A DNA stretch of 12,993 nucleotides, from contig JAUVGM010000023.1 of NCBI GenBank assembly GCA_030593785.1, positions 1-12,993 on the forward strand, read 5' to 3'. Within the stretch, counting starts at the first letter, position 1. Each line of letters begins with the position of its first letter. Below, one piece after another: positions 7,619 through 12,993 of this stretch. The notes under the pieces were generated by a model. It was not told the origin of the DNA. It made no database searches and saw nothing but the letters and a program-made list of their open reading frames with translations. This DNA is from Gammaproteobacteria bacterium. Its GTDB lineage: Bacteria; Pseudomonadota; Gammaproteobacteria; UBA6429; Thiohalophilaceae. The translations under genes and the position numbers were made by a program.

Positions 7619-8107
7619 ATGGTTGTAGCTGATTTAATTGTATTAAGCATTATCATTGTATCCGTTGTTATTAGCTTAATGCGTGGCTTTGTAAAAGAGG
7701 CTATGTCATTAGCCAGCTGGTTAGTGTCTTTATGGGTCGCGATGACATTTTCATCCGGAATGGCAGAATTATTTGGTAGTTCTATTAAAGATCCAACCTT
7801 ACGTTTGCTTGCGGCTTTTGTTAGTTTATTTATTTTATCTTTAATTGTTGGTGCAATTATTAATTTCTTTGCGACACAGTTAGTTCATAGGGTTGGTCTT
7901 ACCGGTGTTGATAGAACTATTGGCGGCGTATTTGGTTTTTTACGCGGTATCCTGTTAGTAACAATTGTTGTTATGTTGCTTGGATTAACAACATTACCAA
8001 AAGAGTCATGGTGGGATGAATCCTTCTTTATGTTTAGATTTGAAGTAATCGCAACATGGTTAAAAGATTTATTACCGAGTGACATCGCTCGATATTTTCA
8101 GTATTAA
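7619..8107 (+). CDS. cvpA: CvpA family membrane protein
   Basis: A 162-residue protein with four predicted membrane helices (about 4-21, 28-47, 61-84 and 104-122) and the family signatures RGFVKE (about 24-29) and VDRTIGGVFGFLRG. CvpA is needed for colicin V production in Escherichia coli, and its chromosomal partner is purF, as here; its biochemical role is not settled. ATG at 7619 follows the SPOR gene by 29 nt and has only a weak ribosome site. purF starts 19 nt after the stop, so the two are probably cotranscribed. Confidence 0.92.
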   Translation: MVVADLIVLSIIIVSVVISLMRGFVKEAMSLASWLVSLWVAMTFSSGMAELFGSSIKDPTLRLLAAFVSLFILSLIVGAIINFFATQLVHRVGLTGVDRTIGGVFGFLRGILLVTIVVMLLGLTTLPKESWWDESFFMFRFEVIATWLKDLLPSDIARYFQY

Positions 8108-8126
8108 TTTGTAGGAATAAATATTT

Positions 8127-9641
8127 ATGTGTGGAATTATTGGTCTTGTTGGTCACACCCCTGTTAACCAGGCACTTTATGATGGCTTAACCGTGTTGCA
8201 ACACCGTGGGCAAGATGCTGCAGGTATCGTAACGTGTGAAGATGATCGCATGTATTTACGAAAAGGAAATGGCTTGGTTAAAGACGTTTTCCATACACGC
8301 CACATGATGACCTTAAAAGGCAATATTGGTATTGGACATGTGCGTTACCCAACTGCAGGTAGTTTTTCATCTGCTGAAGCGCAGCCTTTTTATGTGAATT
8401 CTCCTTATGGTATTGCTCTGGCTCATAACGGTAACTTAACCAACGCAGAAGAGTTAAAACATGATTTATACGTTCAAGATCGTCGCCATATAAATACAAA
8501 CTCAGACTCTGAGATATTGTTGAATATATTTGCTCATGAATTACAGAAAACAGTAAATCCAAAACTTGATATTACAGCAGATAATGTTTTTGATGCTGTT
8601 GAAAATGTACATAAACGTTGTAGAGGTGCCTATGCAGTAGTCGCAATGATTACCGGACGAGGTATTGTCGCATTTCGTGATCCTTATGGTATTCGCCCCG
8701 TTGCATTTGGCAAGCGAGAAACAGAAAAAGGCATTGAACACATTGTTGCATCAGAATCAGTTGCAATCGATTCATTAGGTTTTGAAATGATTCGAGATAT
8801 TGAGCCCGGGGAAGCTATTTTCATAAATCACGAAGGTGAACTTTTCTCCCGCCAATGCGCAGAAAATCCTAAATTATCTCCATGTATCTTTGAGCATGTT
8901 TATTTTGCACGTCCAGATTCAATAATAGATGGTGTTTCAGTTTATAAAGCACGCTTACGCATGGGCGATTATTTAGCGAAAACAATTATGAAGCATTTCC
9001 CCAATCATGATATTGATGTGGTGCTTCCTATACCGGATACAAGTCGTACTTCAGCTCTGGAGTTGTCTTATACACTGGGCGTAAAGTACAGTGAAGGCTT
9101 CATAAAGAATCGCTACATTGCCAGAACCTTTATTATGCCAGGGCAAAAGCAACGCAAAAAATCAGTACGTCAGAAATTGAATGCGATTGAATTAGAATTT
9201 AAAGGTAAAAATGTTTTACTTGTTGATGATTCTATTGTTCGTGGTACTACATCCTCACAAATTATTCAGATGGCACGCGATGCGGGTGCTAATAAAGTTT
9301 ACTTTGCCTCTGCTGCGCCACCTGTGCGTTATCCCAATGTCTATGGTATTGATATGCCCGCAGCTCATGAATTAATAGGTCATGGGCGTGATGTTGATGC
9401 TATAGCAAAAGAAATTGGTGCAGATAGATTATTTTTTCAAGAGCTTGATGACTTGATTGAAGCCGTACGTAAAAAGGTACCTAACATCACCGAGTTTGAT
9501 ACATCAGTATTTAATGGCGAATATGTTACAGGTGATATTGATCAAAAATATCTGCAACATATAGAATCATTAAGAAATGATAAAAATAGGGAAAGCAATG
9601 ATGCCGATAATGAAGTTATTGAAATTCACAATAACGCATAA
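8127..9641 (+). CDS. purF: Amidophosphoribosyltransferase (glutamine PRPP amidotransferase)
   Basis: First committed step of purine synthesis: glutamine and PRPP give 5-phosphoribosylamine. The 504-residue protein matches the E. coli type. It starts directly with MCGIIG, so Cys2 becomes the Ntn nucleophile after Met removal, and there is no propeptide as in the Bacillus type. Glutaminase residues are Arg73, Asn101-Gly102 (AHNGNLTN) and Asp127 (NSDSE); the PRPP-binding loop VLLVDDSIVRGTTS is at about 363-376. AGGA about 11 nt before ATG is the ribosome site. It is the last gene of the folC-SPOR-cvpA-purF run. Confidence 0.97.
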   Translation: MCGIIGLVGHTPVNQALYDGLTVLQHRGQDAAGIVTCEDDRMYLRKGNGLVKDVFHTRHMMTLKGNIGIGHVRYPTAGSFSSAEAQPFYVNSPYGIALAHNGNLTNAEELKHDLYVQDRRHINTNSDSEILLNIFAHELQKTVNPKLDITADNVFDAVENVHKRCRGAYAVVAMITGRGIVAFRDPYGIRPVAFGKRETEKGIEHIVASESVAIDSLGFEMIRDIEPGEAIFINHEGELFSRQCAENPKLSPCIFEHVYFARPDSIIDGVSVYKARLRMGDYLAKTIMKHFPNHDIDVVLPIPDTSRTSALELSYTLGVKYSEGFIKNRYIARTFIMPGQKQRKKSVRQKLNAIELEFKGKNVLLVDDSIVRGTTSSQIIQMARDAGANKVYFASAAPPVRYPNVYGIDMPAAHELIGHGRDVDAIAKEIGADRLFFQELDDLIEAVRKKVPNITEFDTSVFNGEYVTGDIDQKYLQHIESLRNDKNRESNDADNEVIEIHNNA

Positions 9642-9642
9642 A

Positions 9643-9671
9643 TTGACATTTAACTCATCATCACCTAATCT
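9643..9671 (+). promoter_or_regulatory. Candidate sigma-70 promoter for the metZ leader
   Basis: A perfect -35 box TTGACA (9643-9648) begins just after the purF stop; 17 nt later lies TAATCT (9666-9671), a weak -10 with 3 of 6 matches. Transcription from about 9678 would put the riboswitch aptamer about 25 nt into the RNA, a sensible distance. The strong -35 and the position support it; the weak -10 keeps it tentative. Confidence 0.5.
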
Positions 9672-9703
9672 ATTTACTTCTGAAGTGGTTAAATTATTTC
9701 AGA

Positions 9704-9753
9704 GAGCGCCGATTTGATATCAGCTTGCGGGCGCATTAAAAGTACAGCTAAAG
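9704..9753 (+). promoter_or_regulatory. SAM-II riboswitch aptamer upstream of metZ
   Basis: The sequence follows the SAM-II pattern in order. P1 is GCGCC (9706-9710) with GGCGC (9730-9734). The first loop begins GATTT and ends CTTGC; after P1 an 11-nt linker containing TTAAA leads to the invariant AGCTAAA (9746-9752). Compared with the SAM-II aptamer as I remember it, the P1 closing pair has changed from U-A to C-G, a compensated change, and the linker before AGCTAAA has the same length. The pseudoknot would form between TTGC (9725-9728) and GCTAA (9747-9751) with one bulged U. SAM-II binds S-adenosylmethionine and controls methionine-synthesis genes, chiefly in alphaproteobacteria. A terminator follows at once and the next gene is metZ. 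Confidence 0.87.
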
Positions 9754-9771
9754 TGAAAGCCTGCTTTAGCT
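9746..9771 (+). promoter_or_regulatory. Candidate antiterminator hairpin of the SAM-II switch
   Basis: A perfect 8-bp stem AGCTAAAG (9746-9753) / CTTTAGCT (9764-9771) with a 10-nt loop. Its 5' arm is the pseudoknot strand of the SAM-II aptamer, and its loop plus first 3' base hold the 5' arm of the terminator (9756-9764). It therefore cannot coexist with either SAM-bound aptamer or terminator, as expected of an antiterminator formed when SAM is scarce. Inferred from pairing only. Confidence 0.65.
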
Positions 9772-9789
9772 AATAACGCGGGTTTTTTT
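9756..9789 (+). terminator. Rho-independent terminator, expression platform of the SAM-II riboswitch
   Basis: AAAGCCTGC (9756-9764) pairs with GCGGGTTTT (9778-9786) over 9 bp, including two G-U pairs, with a 13-nt loop and a run of seven T (9783-9789). It starts 2 nt after the aptamer, so when SAM is bound transcription should stop before metZ. It may also terminate purF read-through. Confidence 0.75.
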
Positions 9790-9858
9790 GTGCCCAAATT
9801 AAGTCACTAAAGCGACGCTGACGTCGTTATAAGCATTATTCGAAATGCTCATGTACAT

Positions 9859-9874
9859 TGAACAAGGATGTTCA
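9859..9874 (+). promoter_or_regulatory. CsrA/RsmA-type hairpin 1
   Basis: TGAACA / TGTTCA form a 6-bp stem closing an AGGA loop. The core ACAAGGATGT fits the SELEX consensus for CsrA (RUACARGGAUGU) in all core positions, with GGA exposed in the loop as the protein requires. It lies at the apex of the repeat 9808-9962, within the RNA leader of metZ. Confidence 0.55.
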
Positions 9875-9877
9875 GGT

Positions 9878-9908
9878 GCCGTGAAGTACAGGGATGTACG
9901 AGAACGGC
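9878..9908 (+). promoter_or_regulatory. CsrA/RsmA-type hairpin 2
   Basis: An outer stem GCCGT (9878-9882) / ACGGC (9904-9908) encloses GTACA (9886-9890), loop GGGA, TGTAC (9895-9899). GTACAGGGATGT matches the CsrA SELEX consensus RUACARGGAUGU at every position. The two sites are 26 nt apart centre to centre, a spacing in the range that a CsrA dimer can bridge. Binding is inferred; no csrA gene is in the window. Confidence 0.58.
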
Positions 9909-9979
9909 CTAATTGTACATTCCGCTTTCTCATAATATTTATGCCTGGTCAGCCCCGCTTTATTAACTTAATAATCCAT

Positions 9980-10016
9980 CGTCATTGCGAGGGAACAACG
10001 TGACCGTGGCAATCTC
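9980..10016. repeat. REP-like short palindromic repeat
   Basis: CGTCATTGCGAGG ... TGGCAATCTC, with ATTGC (9984-9988) pairing with GCAAT (10009-10013) and GAG with CTC offset nearby. This end-motif pair is familiar from dispersed short palindromes in many bacterial genomes. It is the last recognisable structure before metZ; 10017-10062 shows nothing further. Confidence 0.55.
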
Positions 10017-10075
10017 AAGTTTAAGCTACTAATAAGTTGTATTTGTAATTTAAAGAAATATTTTTGGAGATAGAA

Positions 10076-11254
10076 ATGTCAGACTTCGATGAAACATGGG
10101 CACTAGAAACCCTAGCAATAAGAGCTGGGCAGGTACGCACCGCTGAAGGTGAACACAGTGAACCTATTTTTCCTACATCCAGTTATGTTTTTCCGAGTGC
10201 TGCAGAAGCGGCTGCGCGATTTAAGGGTGAAAGCAAGGGTAATATATATTCACGTTTTACCAATCCTACGGTGCGTACCTTTGAAGAACGCTTAGCAGCT
10301 TTAGAAGGTGGTGACAGCTGTGTTGCTACCTCATCAGGTATGTCTGCAATTTTAAGTACCTGCATTGCATTATTGAAAGCAGGAGATCATATTGTTTCAT
10401 CACGTTCTATATTCGGTACGACGGTTGTTTTATTCAACAAATATCTACAACCTTTCGGCGTTGAAACGACTTTTGTCGATTTAACCGATCTGGATGCTTG
10501 GAAGAAGGCAATTAAACCAGAAACAAAATTATTATTTTTAGAAACGCCATCAAATCCATTGACTGAAGTTGCGGATTTAAAAGCACTCGCTGATTTAGCT
10601 CATGAGAATGATTGTTTATTGGTTGTCGATAACTGTTTATGCACACCTATATTGCAACAGCCTTTAAAGCTAGGTGCGGATATTGTTATTCATTCAGCAA
10701 CAAAATACATTGATGGACAAGGTCGAGCCATTGGTGGTGCGGTTGTCGGTAATAAAGAATTAGTGGGTGAAACGGTATTTGGTTTTTTACGCACAGCCGG
10801 CCCAACATTAAGTCCCTTTAATGCATGGATATTCCTAAAAGGTTTGGAAACTTTATCTCTTAGAATGAAAGCGCACAGTGCAAATGCTTTAGAGTTAGCT
10901 CAATTTCTGGAACAGCATAAAAATGTTAATCAGGTTCATTACTCTGGATTGCCTTCACATCCACAATATGATTTAGCAAGTCAGCAGCAGTTTGCAGGAA
11001 GTGGCGTTTTATCTTTTGAAGTAAAAGGTGGGAAAGATGCTGCCTGGAAATTGATTGATTCAACACGCTTATTATCCATTACTGCAAATTTAGGTGATAC
11101 AAAATCAACAATTACTCATCCTGCAACAACGACGCACGGACGTTTAACGGATGAAGAGCGGAAACAAGCCGGGATTAGTGATGGCCTAATACGGATTTCT
11201 GTTGGTTTAGAATCAATTGATGATGTCAAAGCAGATATCGAAAAAGGTTTATAG
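10076..11254 (+). CDS. metZ: O-succinylhomoserine sulfhydrylase
   Basis: PLP enzyme of the Cys/Met metabolism family that makes homocysteine from O-succinylhomoserine and sulfide, bypassing cystathionine. ATG at 10076 is chosen because GGAG (10066-10069) lies 6 nt before it; the in-frame TTG at 10064 overlaps that site. The 392 residues are full length. YSR (58-60) and SSGMSA bind the PLP phosphate, Asp185 in VVDN the pyridine nitrogen, and Lys210 in HSATKYIDGQGR is the PLP lysine; the GQGR after it is typical of MetZ rather than MetB or MetC. The SAM-II riboswitch upstream fits: SAM, the end product, would switch the gene off. An EAL-HDOD gene follows after 6 nt. Confidence 0.93.
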   Translation: MSDFDETWALETLAIRAGQVRTAEGEHSEPIFPTSSYVFPSAAEAAARFKGESKGNIYSRFTNPTVRTFEERLAALEGGDSCVATSSGMSAILSTCIALLKAGDHIVSSRSIFGTTVVLFNKYLQPFGVETTFVDLTDLDAWKKAIKPETKLLFLETPSNPLTEVADLKALADLAHENDCLLVVDNCLCTPILQQPLKLGADIVIHSATKYIDGQGRAIGGAVVGNKELVGETVFGFLRTAGPTLSPFNAWIFLKGLETLSLRMKAHSANALELAQFLEQHKNVNQVHYSGLPSHPQYDLASQQQFAGSGVLSFEVKGGKDAAWKLIDSTRLLSITANLGDTKSTITHPATTTHGRLTDEERKQAGISDGLIRISVGLESIDDVKADIEKGL

Positions 11255-11260
11255 ATTAAA

Positions 11261-12463
11261 ATGGAAAACATCTTTGTCGCACGACAGCCAATATATGACA
11301 GGAATAATCAGTTAATGGGTTATGAGTTGTTGTATCGTGCTGGTGATACAGATGTTGCCGAATTTGATTGCGGCAAGCTTGCCTCGTCGCAAGTTATGAT
11401 GAATAGTTTTATGGAGATAGGCTTTGATGGCTTAGTTGGAAGTAATCTCGCTTTCATTAATATAACAGAAGATTTTATATTAGATGATTCATTAACACCT
11501 ATGTTTGAAACACAAACTGTATTAGAAATACTCGAGCATATTAAACCTTCACAAAAAGTTATTGAGGGTATAAAACGACTTAAAAAAAGAGGGTATAAAA
11601 TTGCTCTTGATGATTTTAAGTCTTCACCAGAATATGAGCCATTGTTACTGTTGGCTGACTTCGTAAAGATTGATGTGATTGGCTTAACTACAGTAGAAAT
11701 TGTAGATGAGATAAAAAACTTAAAAAATTACGATGTAAAAATAATTGCAGAAAAAGTTGAAACTCCTGAAATGTACAGTTTTTGCAAAGAACTTGAGTTT
11801 AATTTTTTTCAAGGCTTTCATTTTTGTAAACCGCAATTGGTTAAACATAAGAGTGTTCCATCAAATAAACTGGTTGTTGTAAATTTACTTAAACAGTTAA
11901 ATGATCCTGATTTTAAATTTTCCGAGATAGAGAAAGCTCTGGCGCAAGATGCACGGTTAACGTTTAAATTATTACGATATGTAAATAGCGCAGCATTCTC
12001 TCTGCGTAAAGAGATAGATTCAATTAAAGAAGCTTTGGTTCTAGTTGGTGGTGAGACCATTAAAAAATGGACTACATTGATATTAATGATGCAGCTTACA
12101 GAAGGTAAACCACAAGCCTTACTTGTCACAGCATTGGTTAGGGCAAGAATGTGTGAATTACTAGAAGAAGATAGTGGGCATAGTAATGGGCAAATGTTTA
12201 CAGTTGGCTTACTTTCATTAATTGATGCATTAATGGATATGCCACTTGTAGACCTTCTTGATGATTTAACCTTATCAACTTCTGTTAAACTTGCTTTGCT
12301 TGACCATGATGGTGAAAATGGTGAGTTATTACTTAATGTAATTAACTATGAACAAGGTAAATGGAGTGATTTAGTTGAAAGTGGAGTTGATGCCAAAGCT
12401 TATTTTGCCTGTTATATGGATGCAGTTAAGTGGGCTGATGCTACTATCGAGTCTTTACAGTAA
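11261..12463 (+). CDS. EAL-HDOD domain signalling protein (YuxH/CdgJ type)
   Basis: A 400-residue cytoplasmic protein with an N-terminal EAL domain (about 1-195) and a C-terminal HDOD domain (about 200-385). EAL is the c-di-GMP phosphodiesterase fold. Here Glu22 (YELLYR), Asn67, Glu89, Asp117-Asp118, Lys136, Glu164 and Gln184 still match catalytic or ligand positions, but loop 6, normally DDFGTGYS, reads DDFKSSPEYEP. Activity is therefore doubtful, and binding or scaffolding is as likely. The HDOD part has LLRYVNSAAFS and VGGETIKKW. Proteins of this layout affect motility and c-di-GMP output in other gammaproteobacteria. It starts 6 nt after metZ without a close ribosome site, suggesting coupled translation and shared control. 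Confidence 0.9.
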   Translation: MENIFVARQPIYDRNNQLMGYELLYRAGDTDVAEFDCGKLASSQVMMNSFMEIGFDGLVGSNLAFINITEDFILDDSLTPMFETQTVLEILEHIKPSQKVIEGIKRLKKRGYKIALDDFKSSPEYEPLLLLADFVKIDVIGLTTVEIVDEIKNLKNYDVKIIAEKVETPEMYSFCKELEFNFFQGFHFCKPQLVKHKSVPSNKLVVVNLLKQLNDPDFKFSEIEKALAQDARLTFKLLRYVNSAAFSLRKEIDSIKEALVLVGGETIKKWTTLILMMQLTEGKPQALLVTALVRARMCELLEEDSGHSNGQMFTVGLLSLIDALMDMPLVDLLDDLTLSTSVKLALLDHDGENGELLLNVINYEQGKWSDLVESGVDAKAYFACYMDAVKWADATIESLQ

Positions 12464-12480
12464 GAATAGTTTTATTCTTG
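12461..12480. terminator. Weak AT-rich hairpin between convergent genes
   Basis: AAGAATA (12462-12468) and TATTCTT (12473-12479) form a 7-bp stem with a GTTT loop, overlapping the end of the EAL-HDOD gene and lying 14 nt from the rluA stop. It could act in both directions, but it is short, AT-rich and lacks a clean T-run. Confidence 0.3.
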
Positions 12481-12493
12481 TTGAATTAAGCAT

Positions 12494-12993
12494 TTAAAAT
12501 TCAGGTTTCGAAACGGCTTCAATTAATTCTCCTGTTACAGGATGGTTAAAGGACAAATAACTTGCATGCAATAATAATCTGGATGCCTTCTCCACAGTTT
12601 CTTTATTTGCATATAGCTCATCACCTAAGATAGCATGTCCAATTGATTGCATATGAACACGTAGTTGATGTGTTCGTCCTGTTATAGGCGTTAATTCAAT
12701 ACGAGAACTGTTATTTACCTTATCGTAACCAGTAAGCCTGTATCGAGTTTGAGATGATTTACCCGATTTGAAATCTACCTTTTGTTTTGGACGATTTGGC
12801 CAGTCCGTTATTAAGGGTAAATCTACTTCCCCCTTCTCAGGTGAGAGCTTGCCATCAACAATAGCAATATATTTTTTGTTTACCTTACGTTTTTGAAATA
12901 AAATACTTAATTCTCTTTCCACCTCTTTACCCCTGGCAATCACCATTTGGCCAGATGTAGACATATCAAGACGATGGACAATCAAGGCATCAG
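12494..12993 (-). CDS. rluA: RluA pseudouridine synthase, 5' part missing (right window edge)
   Basis: 165 in-frame codons from the window edge to TAA at 12494-12496; no start is in the window, since the frame continues upstream of the TTG at 12985. E. coli RluA is about 219 residues, so some 50 N-terminal residues are outside. HRLDMSTSG holds the catalytic aspartate. LPLITDWPNRPKQKV, then PITGRTHQLRVHM, GHAILGDELYA and LLLHA follow RluA closely, more than RluC or RluD; the protein ends, as RluA does, shortly after the last beta strand. RluA makes pseudouridine in 23S rRNA (position 746) and in tRNA position 32. Convergent with the EAL-HDOD gene, 30 nt apart. Confidence 0.92.
   Translation of the reverse strand, partial: DALIVHRLDMSTSGQMVIARGKEVERELSILFQKRKVNKKYIAIVDGKLSPEKGEVDLPLITDWPNRPKQKVDFKSGKSSQTRYRLTGYDKVNNSSRIELTPITGRTHQLRVHMQSIGHAILGDELYANKETVEKASRLLLHASYLSFNHPVTGELIEAVSKPEF

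Larger units (their letters stand above)
9808..9962. repeat. Long imperfect inverted-repeat element in the metZ leader (copy B)
   Basis: The arms run from TAAAGCG (9808-9814) to CGCTTTA (9956-9962) and inward to ATGTACA (9851-9857) / TGTACAT (9914-9920). In between, GCTGAC, ATAA, ATTAT and GAAA match the reverse complement of the other arm, about two thirds identity over 50 nt. Smaller hairpins lie within the left arm: CGACG/CGTCG (9813-9826) and AGCATT/AATGCT (9832-9849). The apex, 9858-9913, carries two CsrA-type hairpins. The core resembles copy A at 5472-5568, whose apex is only a 5-nt loop. No ORF worth calling lies inside. Confidence 0.65.

Noticed and set aside
9641..10075. A free-standing CsrB/RsmZ-type small RNA
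   Set aside because: Such RNAs carry many GGA hairpins and their own promoter and terminator. Here there are only two, no promoter directly upstream and no terminator after 9962, so a leader-embedded module is the better reading.
11818..12129. Minus-strand frame of 103 codons opposite the EAL-HDOD gene
   Set aside because: Shadow frame without ribosome site, domain or plausible composition.

Overview
The window looks like chromosomal core DNA from an AT-leaning gammaproteobacterium, probably aquatic or marine. The gene order trpF-trpB-trpA-accD-folC-SPOR-cvpA-purF-metZ is a recognisable gammaproteobacterial arrangement, and PurF, RluA and the other proteins read like gammaproteobacterial family members. 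A membrane H+-pyrophosphatase beside this cluster recalls Methylophaga/Cycloclasticus-type Thiotrichales, but that placement is only a guess. No transposase, integrase, phage, CRISPR, tRNA or rRNA gene is visible.

Layout. (1) 1-1627, minus: 5' three quarters of hppA, running off the left edge. (2) 1628-1902: divergent intergenic region with a perfect FNR/ANR-type palindrome, placed so that it could serve as a class II activator site for hppA. (3) 1903-4542, plus: tightly overlapping trpF-trpB-trpA, the last steps of tryptophan synthesis, followed by accD (4599-5459). (4) 5460-5651: an intergenic inverted-repeat element, then a strong rho-independent terminator only 12 nt before folC. (5) 5652-9641, plus: folC, a DedD-like SPOR protein, cvpA and purF (folate, division/cell envelope, purines). 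(6) 9642-10075: a 434-nt gene-free but highly structured leader of metZ. It holds, in order, a candidate promoter, a SAM-II riboswitch aptamer, overlapping antiterminator and terminator hairpins, a 155-nt imperfect inverted repeat whose apex carries two hairpins matching the CsrA/RsmA consensus, and a REP-like palindrome. (7) 10076-12463, plus: metZ and, 6 nt later, an EAL-HDOD gene. (8) 12494-12993, minus and convergent: rluA, missing its 5' end at the right edge.

How it fits together. MetZ makes homocysteine from O-succinylhomoserine, so control by a SAM-binding riboswitch is feedback repression by the pathway end product. The EAL-HDOD gene follows without room for an obvious promoter and would share that control, linking S-adenosylmethionine status to a c-di-GMP-type signalling protein. 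The most interesting region is the metZ leader. It combines a riboswitch class best known from alphaproteobacteria, a legible terminator/antiterminator switch, and a structured repeat with two near-ideal CsrA sites in one untranslated RNA. The two structured intergenic elements (5472-5568 and 9808-9962) share sequence and architecture and look like members of one dispersed repeat family.
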